Shown here: positions 23,555-35,420 of the stretch, piece by piece
Numbering within the stretch: position 1 is the stretch's first letter
Layout: each line of letters starts with the position of its first letter
NCBI GenBank assembly: GCA_031769625.1
Contig: JAUIMM010000535.1
Coordinates: forward strand, 434,001-498,000
Direction: 5' to 3'
Source of the DNA: Taudactylus pleione
Lineage: Eukaryota; Chordata; Amphibia; Anura; Myobatrachidae
Length of the DNA stretch: 64,000 nt
Position numbers and translations under genes: made by a program
The notes under the pieces: generated by a model
Database searches by the model: none
What the model was told of the DNA's origin: nothing
The model's input: the letters and a program-made list of their open reading frames with translations, nothing else

Positions 23555-24060
23555 GTGGATGTCTTGGAAAAGATCTTTTTTTTTTCTGGCAATAGCATTT
23601 GCAGGAGAAGCTAAATCAGGAAACATTGTGTCATGTGCCACTTTAGCTGACAACTTGCTCACAAGAAGATCTTTGCATCTTTTAAAGTGTTTGTCATTTT
23701 GGAAAGAAATACATTACATATGACTTAACCCTGGGATCAAGCATGGTTGCAAAAATATAGTGATTCAATTACAAGCTTGCAAAGTGAATAAAGAACTTGA
23801 TCTTAAAGTCCAATATAATTAGCAGAATTGCTAATTTTCATCTCTTCAGCTTATCTAGCTGATTTTCCAGTAGTTTAATTAAAGGTTTGACCTGACTCAG
23901 GCTGGCAGTGTCTGAACTCACTTCACAGGTTACAATTTCAAATGGTTTCAACAGCTTGCATAACACCAAGACTATTCTCCAGTGTGCTGCAGTAAGATGG
24001 TAACATGTCCCCTATCTCATGGCTTGATGTCTACAGTACATCATGATGGCTTGTTGTTGT
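23030..24060 (-). pseudogene. hAT transposase fossil (C-terminal half)
   Basis: Read on the minus strand, hAT-like blocks appear in order: SSDTASLSQVKPLIKLLENQ near 23860-23930, MLDPRVKS near 23724-23744 (the family's LDPR motif), SINRMVEDYFNENLQ near 23400, and WSPLFKLVIVYCPPPP near 23285. The acidic tail SGYEVKLCDDD near 23090 parallels SGYELILCEDED in the + strand fossil at 58201-58601. So both come from one hAT family. Frames are broken several times, including at a 13-base C tract and a (CAT)n repeat. It is non-functional. Confidence 0.78.
23523..23554. repeat. CAT trinucleotide microsatellite
   Basis: About ten CAT/ATC units lie inside the hAT fossil. On the antisense strand they read as an acidic Asp run, so the tract may have grown from an acidic codon run in the old transposase. 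Confidence 0.9.
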
Positions 24061-24969
24061 TACTCCAGTTGCTAAAGCAAATAAAGCCATTTTGTTATCA
24101 CATGCCTGAGTTTTTCCAAGCAGATTGAAACCAGTATGCTTGAAACCTACTGCATGCAAGCTTGGTGAGAACATATAAACCCCATAAAAATATGTCCATG
24201 ATAAAAACATTAAAATTAATTAAAGTATTAATAGAGTACAGGAAGACACCATTTTTTTAATAAGATAATTTCTAGAACAAGAGCACTCACTTTGAAATTG
24301 AATTCAGGAAGTTTAAATGATTACATTACATAAACAAGAACTGTTTTTCACAGAAGAGAAATAGATCCATGACATAGTCTCCCAGCAGTTGTGGTGAGGA
24401 CGCATGCAGTAAAAGATTTCTAGAATATGCATAGAACCATACAGATGTGTCCTCATACACCTAGATCATACTGTATTTGTTGACTTTTTGGCTGCACCCT
24501 TCAGGAGGGGACAGCCAGGTCAGTGTAGTAGGGGCATGGTGGCATCATAGGTGGGCGGTGCGATGGCATCACATCGCAGATGTGTCACTGTGGCCCCACT
24601 ATACAAGGGCAAGATTACCAGCAAAGCAGGAGGCATGGCTATGATGGCAATTTCAGTGCAAATCGCGTCATTGGGCCCTTCCACACTGCCCACTTTCTGA
24701 TAGTGAGCATATGGTAAGGGGTGGGTGCATCGGGAAGAGGCAACCAGACTGGGAGACTTGCCCTCTCCTGCAGAGGGCCGGTAGCACCACTCGATTTTTG
24801 GGAGCTCCATGGCCATTGTGGGCATTGTTGGCAAGTGTGACCTAGACTGAATAAACCATACGACACAAGACGCCTGGCATGACCGGGTCGCACCAAGTGG
24901 TGTAGCGTAGCAACTTTCTCTTTCAATTTTGCATCTCATTTGCATCATAGATGCAGCAAAACATCACTC
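24061..24969. other. unassigned sequence
   Basis: No bounded feature. A CAGATGTGTCCTCATACACC motif at 24442, inverted in shorter form near 26655, may mark a larger repeat. The 142-codon minus-strand open frame at 24520-24948 shows no recognisable domain. Confidence 0.35.
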
Positions 24970-24972
24970 AAA

Positions 24973-25443
24973 GGGCTTGATTCAGTAAGGATGGCAAATG
25001 CGGCAAAAAAATGGTAATTCTTGCCAAAGTTCAGCCAGCCTAAAGGTTCCAACTACTGCTTTCTCACATTCATGCAATGTCACTCTTCTGCATAAACATT
25101 GGTACCATTGATGCACATTGTACAGGTTAGCAGCATTTACACCAAGCCGCAGACACTGTAAGTCTCTTATCACACAGTGGGGTCTCAAGCTGCATATGCA
25201 ATTTATGCACGCTTAAGCAACGGTGTTCAAATGAACAGGCATACCTGCATTTTTCCAGCTACTCCCCCATCACCACTCCGAAATGCTGACAGCCTGTCAC
25301 TCACTTTGCAAAGGATTCATCTGTGCGTCCATAGTTGCAGTGCAAACACAGAGCACGTGCAGTGCTTATACCAATGCACAATGGCTAACAATTGCTCAAA
25401 ATGCGTACGTAGCTGCATTTGCAATCCTTACTGAATCAGGCCC
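24973..25443. mobile_element. Harbinger-type MITE
   Basis: Inverted ends GGGCTTGATTCAGTAAGGAT and GGGCCTGATTCAGTAAGGAT (right end reverse-complemented) are about 30 bp long with inner CGCATTTGC. AAA flanks both sides (24970-24972, 25444-25446). The TGATTCAG core is shared with the autonomous Harbinger ends at 13741 and 37957, so those elements or close relatives may have moved it. Confidence 0.8.
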
Positions 25444-25489
25444 AAAGTGTACTGGAGATGCTGGGCTGCAACTTTAACCATACAGGAAT

Positions 25490-26345
25490 AAGGCCCGTGA
25501 AAAGTCGGAGTCCGCGAAAAAGTATTGCCAGTTGCCACTTTTCTTAGGTGGAAACTTATCTCCGTATTCAATTGCAAACACTTTTTTAATACGCAAAAAC
25601 GCAATGCAATGCAATAGGCAAAAAAGATTTGCCTCTGAATAGGTGGAGAAAAAAAGTGCAAAATCGCTTTTTTGGGGTGCAAAGGTGGGGAAACCGCTCT
25701 GCACCCTTGGAACATCCCCCCAAAGGATAACTGTGTAAAAAAAAAACTTAAAAAATTGGGGAACACCCCAAAAAATGTCTTTGAAAATGTGGGTGAAAAA
25801 GTGCAAAGTGGGGTACAAACTTAAAAACTAGCTAAATAGACTTTGGGGGGTCTGCAAGTATGGGTGAGGTGTTTTATTGATTGCAGGTGCTTGTAACAGG
25901 TGCGTTTTTTATGGTTTTTATAAACTTTACTTTAGCAACTTTAAATCATGTTTGCACCCATTTTCAAATAACCCAAATTTGACAGGACTACTTATTTTCA
26001 CCAAAAAAAAACTGCTTAATGCTATTCTTCACCACTTGTGCAAAGATGCTAAGTAGTAGAAATCTACACAACTTAGGTACCACAAATAGTTTTATTAGAG
26101 CTATTCGGGGGCATGTACATTGATCCCCAATGTTAGTGCATCTTTTAGGGGATATCAGGCTGATTTCCCCAATTCTGTAGGCACTTTTCACCTGGTTTGC
26201 TTTCGCCGAGTTGCATTTTCACATCTTTTGGAATTGAATAGGATAAATCGCAGGTACACGTGCAATAAGCTGCCAAGGCAAAAATAAGCGATGTAGGCAA
26301 ATAGTATGGCAGGCAAACTTTATCACGTACGCAAAACTAATTGAA
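25490..26345 (+). repeat. dispersed repeat, same family as 29281-30143
   Basis: Shared blocks in order with 29281-30143 include CCGTATTCAATT / GTATTCAAT ends, TCTGCAAGTATG, CCCAAATTTGA, TCTTCACCACTT and TGATCCCC. The right end ATTGAATACGGCC is a rough inverse of the left CCGTATTCAATT. It looks non-autonomous and non-coding. Confidence 0.65.
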
Positions 26346-27355
26346 TACGGCCATTAGTTGTAAAAATAATCCAAAGTCGCAGATGAAGCACAATGGAACT
26401 TGACGTTAAAAAAGCCATGGCTTCTGCTTCATAGCACTTCATATTCAGATTCATTAGCACACAGATGTACAAATGTTGCATATCAAATTGATCAGTGCAA
26501 TATAACAAAGTAGTTTTGTCACTTCCAGTAGTTTTATTTGTGTGAATAAGATGCACATTTTGTGGAAAAATATGCTTGGTGTGGATGATTTGCACAGGAC
26601 GTGGTATGCCTAGATTGGGTTGTTTGGTGTCACTGAAGCCCGAGTATTGGAGGACACATCTGTATGATTGTTGTCAACACTCAAGAAGAAAATATAAAAA
26701 AGAGCAAAATAAAATAAAAAAAACACACACACATACAAGATGAGCAGAGTTTTTGGACCTGTGATTTATTTTCTTCCACAAATGCCACCAATGATAAAAG
26801 TGTTAAATCTGCAGGAATACCCCCAGCCAAGCTAGTACTGCCTGAGTTGTCTCTGTCAGATATCATAGCATAGGCTGCATCTTTTGTCAATGGAGGATCT
26901 ACTTCTATCACAGACAAGGTTAGCAACGTGATCTGACTTGGTTCAATATCACTTGCATGGGTGGTGGATAAGTTCTGTCACACCATACAGAGCTTTCATC
27001 CTGGACAGAACCAGAACCTGTACACAGGTATGTGACCAACTCATACAGCTAGCACTGATGCTAAATGTTTCAGCAGATGGTATTGCCCCCAGAGATGGAT
27101 TAAGGGTTTGGGGGACCCAGGGCACTTAAGACTGGAGGTCCCTTTAGAGCAACATTTTGGATATGTGGTTCAGACATTACACCCCCAGTTTATTTTATGC
27201 TGGGACATGCATATCTCTTCCCCAGCATTGCACATACATCATAGGAGAAGGTTCCCTCCCTACCTTTCCTCCAGCCTACTGTGGGACATTACCCAAAGAA
27301 ACAGGACTGTCCCTACAAAATTGTGATGGTTGTGGGGTATGCATATATACATGGT
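26346..27355. other. unassigned sequence
   Basis: No coding region recognised. CAGAGATGGATTAAGGG near 27090 resembles a hAT terminus, but I found no partner. Confidence 0.3.
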
Positions 27356-27500
27356 CACACATGGTGCATAAAAACTGAAACACATATATACATACAAGTA
27401 CATATATAATGTCACAAAAATATATACATACTGTCATACACATACATATATATTGTACAGTCATACATACACATACATATATACAGTCACATGCATGTAG
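27356..27500. repeat. CATA/TATACA microsatellite
   Basis: Degenerate ACATACATATATACA repeats, continuing at 27828-27925 with CACACATACAGTCAC units. Confidence 0.85.
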
Positions 27501-27596
27501 TCAGCATTCAGACACAAATAATGCCGATGGTCAGAATCCCAACACAAGACAGAATGTTGGCTCCAGAATCTCAGCGGCTGCAATCCAGACAGTGAG

Positions 27597-27730
27597 TATT
27601 AGGGTTAGGTTTAGGGATTAGGGAATAGTGTTAGGGTAAGGGTTAGGATGCAGGAGGGGTTAGGGTTAGGCTGCAGAGTGGAATGGTTAGCATTAGGCAG
27701 CAGGAAAGGTGGGTTAGGGGAAGGGTTACA
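27597..27730. repeat. degenerate TTAGGG-like minisatellite
   Basis: Repeated GGGTTAGG and TTAGGGATTAGGG blocks are interrupted by GGCAGCAGG and GGCTGCAG. The CAGG/TTAGG spacing is like the arrays at 49195-49330 (inverse strand), 54931-55330 and 60425-60690. Confidence 0.8.
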
Positions 27731-28318
27731 ATACTTACCTGAATGCGTTGGGATTTTCACCATTGGGATTACACTGCCGGGATTCTGACCTCTGGCATTA
27801 TCAGTGCCGGGATCACGTAGCTAACCTCAGTCATACATATGCACACATACAGTCACACCCATCCATATATACAGTCACGCACAGACATACATAAAAACTT
27901 ACATACAGTCACACACTTACATAATACAGACACTATAGTGCCCCCCTCCATCTTACCTTATACTCTAGTATTATGTCTGCAGCTGCAATTTCTCCTGCTG
28001 ATGGCACTGATTGTACAGTGCTGTGTAGCCCCACCCCCCTGCTTAGACTCCACCCTCCCTATCCTTTTCATTTTCTACAGCTGGCAGAGCACTCCTGCAC
28101 TGCAGTTGTAAGTAATCATAATCTTGAGGGGTGGCTGAGAGAAGGGGTTGGAGAAACTTGCCCCCTGTGCCCTCTCCCCTTGTTTCCCCCCCAAAATTGC
28201 CTAACATCATTATCTACAGAGAATATTGTTATCTAGTTGAATGCTTATTCAACCTTCTTATACTTGTAAAATTATATTGTGGTTCTTGAATATTGTTATA
28301 CAGTGTTATTGTGTGCTA

Positions 28319-28512
28319 GGGGTACATTTACTACAGTGAGAGATTTAGAAGTGAGTTTTAAAAGTGATGTTGCCCATAGCAACCAATCAGATTCTACTTA
28401 ACATTTAACTAGCACCTTCTAGAAGATAATAGCTAGAATCTGATTGGTTGCTATGGGCAACATCACTTTTAAAACTCACTTCTATGAACTCTCACTTTAG
28501 TAAATTTACCCC
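28319..28512. mobile_element. palindromic Harbinger-type MITE
   Basis: Nearly complete inverted repeat (GTTTTAAAAGTGATGTTGCC against GGCAACATCACTTTTAAAAC), with CTA at 28316-28318 and 28513-28515 as a 3-bp duplication. It shares internal CAACCAATCAGATTCTA with the MITE at 22620-22794. Confidence 0.85.
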
Positions 28513-28515
28513 CTA

Positions 28516-29280
28516 TTGTCTATGCAAACCTTGTTATAATTTAAATATTAAATAAAAAAAGAAAACTATGAGTATTTATCTGATTAATTGACTCTACTAA
28601 AAAAGTCCTGCCAGGTGCTATATAATAATATAAACATGTAAAACTTGCTTGTGTATTTACAATGTCTGAGGTTGGTAACCCTTGCCTTTCTGCTGTGGTG
28701 TGGAGAAGGAAAGTTGTGACATTGTGGTTGAGACAGAGAGCCTCAGCAAGAGTAGGTGCCCCTTCATGCCACTGCAACCAGCTAACACTGAACATTTGAG
28801 AAGATCTATAACACAAAAGCATTTCTTATTCTACACAGGGTAACACACATATACACATAAATATATAACTGGTAAAAATGAAGAATAAAATTAAATTAAT
28901 AATCATCTTTGATTCAACACCATTTTATATTATGTTTAAGAATGTTATTGAATATTGTTATGCTATCAAGAATATATAATATCTTATATGTTTGTTGTAT
29001 ATTATATTTCATGATCAGAAATATTATATACAACTATCACAGAGAATAATTAGAGCACAGATATAATAATATTCCTAGGGGTACACTTTAACTACATTTG
29101 CAAATGTTTAATTAATTATATTAGTTATAAACAGTCATTAAAGGGTCATTAGCTGGTGTAATTAGCACATTGTTGTATAGCTATTATATATATATATATA
29201 TTTACAGTATATATATATCCCTGATGACGGTCGCGCAGTTCCCGAATCATTGGAATACAGGGGGTTTGCAAAACACCAAC
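28516..29280. other. AT-rich unassigned sequence with TA run
   Basis: No gene seen. A short TA microsatellite lies at 29182-29216. Confidence 0.4.
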
Positions 29281-30143
29281 AGGAGTATTCAATATGGGAT
29301 CGAAAACATCGTTTTTGCGTTAATATCGCACTTTTGACGTCATTATCGCAGGTTTGACTTTTACACTGTATTCAATTTCAAAGACTTATCGCAGGTTCGA
29401 AAAGTCTTTGATAAAAAACGGGGATAACTTTTCACCATTGAATAAGTGTCGAAAAAAAGTACAGAATTGGGGTTTAGGGGTGCAGGCTAAAAAAAAATAG
29501 CCTGCACCCCTGGGAATTACATTTTAAAAAGAACTGTGTCAAAAAAAGTTTTTTAAAAAAATAGGGACACCCCAAAAAATTAATTAAAAAATTGGGGTGA
29601 AAAAAAAAATGGGAAAAAATTGTTTAAAAATAGGGAAATAGGTTCAGGGCTATTCTGCAAGTATGCGGCAGGTGATTTCTAGAATAGATTTATAGCGGCA
29701 GCTGCACAATTGCAGAATTTTTAAAAACTTACTTTAGGGACTTAAAAATATGCTAGTACCCATTTTAATGTACCCCAAATTTGATGGGACCACTTAAAAA
29801 AAAATGAAAAAATAACCTAAGTGCTCTTCTGCATCACTTCTTCAATGTTGGAAAAAAACACCTGCTGCGGCTATTTAATTCCCCGACTTTCAATTACAGG
29901 CTAAAATGGGGGTACCCATAGTGATCCCCCATGTTTTTACAACTTTACGGGGTCCTACAATTTTTTGAAGAAAAAATTTGTAACTTTACGCAAATCCAAC
30001 TTCGGAGTCTCCCGTTTTCGTAAATTTCATATTGAATATGGGGATAAGCGGGCGTGTGCCCGATACTTTAACGCAGGTAAAAACTCTGAAATGAAACGTA
30101 AACTTTGACAGCGAAGTTTACTTTTCATATTGAATACCCATCC
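29281..30143 (+). mobile_element. non-autonomous DNA element
   Basis: Left end GAGTATTCAATATGGGA and right end (reverse-complemented) GGGTATTCAATATGAAA form an inverted repeat. The interior has a perfect hairpin around 29478-29512 (GGGGTGCAGGCTA / TAGCCTGCACCCC). It is the same family as 25490-26345. No target duplication was resolved. Confidence 0.7.
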
Positions 30144-30175
30144 AAATGTTACCATTTTACCTGGTTTTATATACA

Positions 30176-30177
<2 letters not shown>

Positions 30178-30211
<34 letters not shown>
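30178..30211. repeat. TA dinucleotide microsatellite
   Basis: About 17 uninterrupted TA units between the element at 29281-30143 and the repeat starting at 30212. Confidence 0.95.
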
Positions 30212-30214
<3 letters not shown>

Positions 30215-31000
30215 GACAAAAAGTGGAAAAGGAGTGCCTCCTAGTGCAATCTCGTACTGACTGTAGTACCCTTCACCAGTAGTATTCACCTATGTGATGG
30301 AGGTGCACCTTAGGCAGTGGAATTAACCACAAGTCAATCAGCATGAATCAACCAATAGCACGTTCAGCACTTCACCCTTCTATTTGGAGTGGGAAAACTC
30401 GGATCATGTAACACCAGCTGTAGTAATTATGCAATAACGGTGTAAAAAGAGAAAAGGACCATAGTGTAATCAAATAACACAATAGAATTTAATGCACACA
30501 TAAGACAGAGTAAAATGCCTGTACATTATAAAATAATTCAGTAAGCTTATCTGCAAATGTCCATGGTGACTTTGCAGGACCCCCGGGCAGTAGGTAACAT
30601 CAATCACCAGTAAACCTCAACGCGTTTCGTCCACATCAAATGTATAGGACTTCATCAGGAGGATAATAAATGATCACAACCATGCCCTATATACACCCTC
30701 AAGGTATCCCTTAATTAGTGGGCATGAGTACCGCCATTCTGTGATCAAGAATGCATTCCAATAACCCGGAAATCAACCGGAAATGCGTTCCACAATCCAG
30801 GATGTTGTGTCCCCAATGTCCATTTTTGTATTCAACAAAAGGCCTTATAAATGTCTCTTAACACAAGCGGTTTGCCGCTCGGAGTCCACTAGCATGCTGG
30901 ATGAGCTGAATAGGTCACAGTGCCCTCAGCTCCAGCAGCCGCGTGTAACTCTGAAGGGCTCCGTCTGTGAGTGACGGTGGCCATTTTGTTGTTGATTGCC
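30212..31000 (-). repeat. dispersed repeat with hammerhead-like core
   Basis: The segment starts TTAAGACAAAAAGTGG and carries, on the minus strand, the motif described at 30615-30659. The arrangement of a CTGATGA/GAAAC core inside a repeated sequence recalls Penelope-like elements. No reverse-transcriptase frame is visible and the right boundary is uncertain. Confidence 0.45.
30615..30659 (-). ncRNA. hammerhead-ribozyme-core-like motif
   Basis: The minus strand reads CTGATGA, A, GTCC, a 14-base loop, GGAC, then GAAACGCG. CTGATGA and GAAAC flanking a GTCC/GGAC stem is the conserved hammerhead core, with one extra A. I could not pair convincing stems I and III or place the cleavage site. It may be a decayed or partial motif, not an active ribozyme. 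Confidence 0.4.
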
Positions 31001-31506
31001 CTCTAGCAATTGCTCTAGCATTAGCTATCGCCATTTTGCCATGGTCTAATCCTACTATAATCATTTAAATAGTTAGAGAATGAAACCCAAGGTGACCAAG
31101 CACCTTACTAAACACCTAACTACTAGGGATAGCTAAGTATATAATTGAGGGCATTTAATTTAAAGACTATAAGTGATGTTGTATAAGTACTAGTGCTATA
31201 TATATATATGACTTAGATAGTGAAACCTTTGCTGATGGTTCAATGTATATAAACTTTGTTTAAGGCACACAATTATTAAAAATATAAAGTAAAATAACCT
31301 TCAGGCTGTGTATAAAGTGTATTTGAAACATAAAAGAATTTCATGTATGTACACAAACATTTTTTGGTGCACAAAATTATTAAAATGAATGTATAAAAAT
31401 ACTTTCGGACTGTATATACATATGGTGTATATAAAACATAAACATATTCTGTGTTTTGATTTTGGTCCCATTCCCAATTATGGTATGCAAATATGGGAGA
31501 CACAAC

Positions 31507-31508
<2 letters not shown>

Positions 31509-31541
<33 letters not shown>
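31509..31541. repeat. TA microsatellite
   Basis: About 16 TA units directly abutting the Tc1 end at 31541. The TA target of Tc1/mariner elements makes this juxtaposition expected. Confidence 0.95.
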
Positions 31542-31545
<4 letters not shown>

Positions 31546-32150
31546 TCTGGTCCATAAATATTGGGACATTGACAGAATTTTCATATTTTGGCCACTATTC
31601 ACCACCACAATGGCTTTGAAATTACACAAACAAGGTGTGCTTTAACTGCAGACTTTCAGATTTAATTTAAGGGTAATTACATCCAAATCAGGTGAACGGT
31701 GTAGGAATTACAATGGTTTCTATATGTGCCTCCCACTTTTTAAGGGGCCAAAAGTAATGGGACAAACTGAACAATCCTAAATCTAACTTTCACTTTTTAA
31801 TACTTTGTTGCAAATCCTTTGCAGGCAATTACAGCCTGAAGTCTGGAACGCATAGACATTACCAGACGCTGGGTTTCATCCCTGGTGATGCTCTGCCAGG
31901 CCTCTACTGAAAATGTCTTCAGTTCCTGCTTGTCTTGGGGCATTTTCCCTCCAGTTTTGTCTTCATCAAGTGAAATGCATGCTCAATCGGATGCAGGTCA
32001 GGGGATTGACTTGGCCATTGCATAACATTCCACTTTTTAGCCTTAAAAAACTCTTTGGTTGCTTTTGCAGTATGCTTCGGGTCATTGTCCATCTGTTCTG
32101 TGAAGCGCCGTCCAATGAGTTCTGAAGCATTTGACTGAATACTGATGTGT
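31541..32150 (-). pseudogene. Tc1-like transposase fragment with one terminal repeat
   Basis: The terminus TACAGTCTGGTCCATAAATA sits next to a TA run. On the minus strand, from about 32110 to the stop at 31798, the translation has DNDPKHTAKATKEFF and QSPDLHPIEHAFHLMK, the C-terminal part of the Tc1/mariner DDE domain. It then runs on as AWQSITRDETQRLVMSM after a frameshift near KTSRN, and ends GFATKY. The N-terminal half, the first catalytic Asp region and the other terminus are missing past 32150. The protein would have cut and rejoined transposon DNA at TA; this copy cannot. Confidence 0.9.
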
Positions 32151-33230
32151 GTTCTCCCGTTGTGCTAGTCTGTATTCCATCATCCGTACCAATCTATCTT
32201 TATCCATCTGCACTGCTCTGTCTTCCCACGTCCATGCCACTATGTACACCCCATCCATGTTGCTCTTTTCTCTGAAACAATAACACTCTGTCTCCCCTGC
32301 ATCCACACCACTTTTTTCCAAACATTGTCCCCACTATTCTCACCACTGTTTTCAACTCAACTGCATCAATTTGACTCCCACCATCTGTGCTGCTTAATCT
32401 CCTGCCCCCTCTCCACACCTTTCTGTCTCCTCCATCCACACTGCTCTGTCTCTTCCCCCATCCACCCCACTCTTATCCCATCTATGCAGCTTTATCTTCT
32501 GCTTAGACCTCAGTTGCATAGACTGCATGTGTGTATTGCAATGGGCACTCAATTCTGTGAATTAGCAGCTCCACCATTTTGTGAGTGACAGCAACCTCAC
32601 TCTGTGAGAGTTCTGCAGTTAACCACAGGGTGTGATGGCATACCATATCTGTATTGCGCAAGGAACATGTCCATTAAGGTGTCAGCCTTAATGATTGGAA
32701 TTTCATTGCTTTTTTAAGTTTGAGTGTCAGAAATTCAGGTTTAGTGAAATTTCAGATCATGTCTAAGAAGCCTTAATGAGAGGGAGTGGCAGGTTTCAGG
32801 CTTGCGGGGCAGTGGCAGCAGTGGGGAAGTGCACAAGGGCAGCAGTGGGGGTGCAGAGCAGTGCCAGCACCAAGGCGGTGCACAATTTCAGAAGTGGGGG
32901 ACAGAAAGGCTCACTGGCACTTATGGTCTCAGCCCTGAACTGCTTCTTAAGGTCCCTACACATGGAACGGTGTGCTTATGTTGTGATATCATAAACGATT
33001 TCCCTTGAACAGTCCCAGGCACTCCAGAACACAATATGGTGCTTAAATAGCACATTTTGACTTAAGAACTATCATACAAGATCTAAAGATAGCTGACTGC
33101 ATACAAAGATCAGTGAGATCCATGTTGTAGGCATCTGTGTAAAATAAATGATTCAGAGATGTATGCATGATCAGTGTGATCCATGTGGCTTCCATCTGAA
33201 AAAAAAATCAATAATTTTGAGCTGTAAAGG
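32151..33230. other. unassigned sequence, partly pyrimidine-rich
   Basis: 32160-32510 is rich in CCATC/CTGTCTC motifs with a weak ~45-bp periodicity. 32780-32900 is G-rich with GGCAGCAGTGG repeats. No gene recognised. Confidence 0.4.
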
Positions 33231-33233
33231 TAA

Positions 33234-33298
33234 ATGTAAAGCACTTTGAGTCCTTTTAGGAGAAACGCACTATATATAAATAACATTATTATTATTAA
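33234..33298 (+). repeat. SINE/LINE 3' tail
   Basis: GTAAAGCACTTTGAGTCC, then AGAAACGCACTATATATAAA and an ATT-rich microsatellite tail. This matches the general form of L2-type 3' tails shared by many vertebrate SINEs (AAGCGCTTTGAGT ... AAAGCGCTATATAAAT). The head was not identified. Confidence 0.65.
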
Positions 33299-33299
33299 A

Positions 33300-34060
33300 T
33301 AACATTATAATAAGACACAGATGCATGGGCTGATCAGTGAGATCCATCCATGTATTTGTGTTAAAAAATTAATAAAATTACATATATAAAAAAAATGTGT
33401 GACCCCCTCCCCAAAGCAGCAACCATCCCCGGGCTCTGGAGGTCCAGTACTGGTTGTGCTAAATACAGTGGTCATATGACATAGGGTTCCTCTGTATGAG
33501 GCACAACCAGCACTGGTTGCCAAAATACACAGGACAAATGACATAGGTGTCCCCTGTATTAAGCGCAACCAGCATGGGCTCTGAGCCAGTCCTAGTTCTC
33601 GAGATACAGGGGAAAAATGCATAGGGTTCCCTTGTATATTCCAGAACCAGCACCAAACTTTTTCTAGCGGGTGGGTAATCCCACAGCCAGGGGAGCCCAT
33701 TCACAGAGTCCTCCAGCTGAAGCATCACCCCTGACTGCTAGTCATCCCAGGCTGGGGATACCTAGGGAGTTTGGAGACTCCCCCATAAAGGGTTCCCCCT
33801 CTCCAGGGCACCCCAGGTCTGGACTGATAGCCCTGCGCTATCCCCGGCACTCCTGACTGGTTGGTGATGGTGTAGTGTGGTGTATATGAAATTTAAAATA
33901 TTGTCTTTTGCAGTAGGACTACAGGTCCCAGCAAGCCTCTCCCACATGCTGGTACTTGGAGAACCACAAGTACCAGCAAGCAGGGGATTAAGGGCTTGCT
34001 GGTATCTATAGTACCCCTGTTAAAAATATATTAAAACAAAACAAGAACACCGATTGTTTT
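33300..34060 (-). repeat. unclassified dispersed repeat, inverted copy
   Basis: Inverse of the family at 11146, 34560 and 49680. GGTACTTGGAGAACCACAAG near 33952 is the reverse of GGTTCTCCAAGTACC, and CCAGCACTGGTTG with ACAGG blocks near 33480-33640 parallels 35200-35300. Confidence 0.6.
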
Positions 34061-34559
34061 CATTTTTTATTTTCATGCACCTTCACCTGAGGGTGGCAAC
34101 CTTTAAGCTTTTTGGTTGCTGCATCCCCCAAGACTTCCACAGCGGCTTCACCTTGAGGGCTCCTCCCATCCAGTACTTCCCCGGCATCTTCTTTCTTTGG
34201 CAGCTCTTCTTTGCTGCCTCCCCACCATCAAACTGCCATGCTGTTGCCTCACACTGTCCTATATAACCCAGCTGAGGGGGCAGTGTGATGATGTCGCAGC
34301 CGTGAATGGCTCACAACTGCCATCTTTAAATTACAAAAATGGCGCTGAGGTGCCATTATTGAAATTGGCATGGAAGTAACCTTAAGTTTCTTGGAAGTCA
34401 ATGGGGAAACCCACTCATTGGCTGAGAGGCAGAAGGCTATCCTCTCAAAGCCAATGAGCATTCCTTACTGGGATTTTTATAGTGAAATCCCACTGAAAAG
34501 CTTTATAGGACAGTACTAAGTTCATGAGTCTGGGTATTTGCATTTTTTTTTTGCCAAGC
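34061..34559. other. spacer between inverted repeat copies, with hairpin
   Basis: Contains the hairpin CTCATTGGCTGAGAGG / CCTCTCAAAGCCAATGAG (34413-34460), also seen near 49692-49738 at the start of another family member. Probably the 5' portion of one or both flanking repeat copies. Confidence 0.5.
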
Positions 34560-35420
34560 CCTGGAAGGCCTATATGGAACAAATAGGACGTGTCCACGCA
34601 CAGGTGGAGGTGAGTATGATTTTTTTTTATAGGTACCCTATGAATTCCTGCTGGAGAAGTGGATGTGATGGCTTCAGGGATACTAGGTAAGTATGTGAGA
34701 TAGTGTGTGCATGTATGTTTTAATTTTTTTTACTTTCAACGGTTTGTGTGTCTTGTAATTATAATTCTTTTGCTATGGAACAATAGGTACCAGTGGACCT
34801 GTAATGCCCCGCATGCTGGTACTTATGGTTCTCCAACTACCAGCATGCATGCGGGGAGGCTTGCTGGGTCCTGCAGTTCCACAACAAAAGACAATATTTT
34901 TACTATCGAAAAATACACCACACTACACAGTCAATCTGGCACCCACCACCCAGGGGTGTCAGGGATAGCCTCAGGCTATAAGCCTAGGCCTGGGGTACCC
35001 TGGAGATGGGGGGTTCCTCAGCTCCCCAGGGATCCCTGGCCTGGGCTAACTAGTGGTCAGGGGTGATGCTTTGGCTGCGGATCCCGGTGAAAGGGCTCAA
35101 CTGGCTGTGGCAACACCCCCCCACTAGAAAAAGTCTGTTGCTAGTTCTTGATAATACAAGGGGACCCTACACATTTTTCTTTCCCTGTATTTCCAGAAAC
35201 AGGACTAGCTCATAGCCCACTGCTGGTTGCGATTAATACAGGGGACTCCTACACCGTTTGTCCCCTGTATTTAGAACAGCCAATACTGGGTCTCCAAAGC
35301 CCGGTGATGGTTGTTCTTTTGGGGGTGGGGGCACACATTCTTTTTTTATGCAGGTTTCAATTTTTTTTAAGCACAGAAGGATCTGTGTTTAATTTATACA
35401 GACATGTAGGCATCACAGAT
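34560..35420 (+). repeat. unclassified dispersed repeat, copy 3
   Basis: Same landmarks as the copy at 11146 in the same order: GGTGAGTATGATTTTTTTT, GGATGTGATGGCTTCAGGGA, AATGCCCCGCATGCTGG, GGTTCTCCAAC, AGGCTTGCTGGG. Together with 33300-34060 it forms a head-to-head inverted pair. Confidence 0.65.

Noticed and set aside
23457..23723. Small protein with a poly-His run
   Set aside because: The His run is the CAT microsatellite read in frame, inside a hAT fossil on the other strand.
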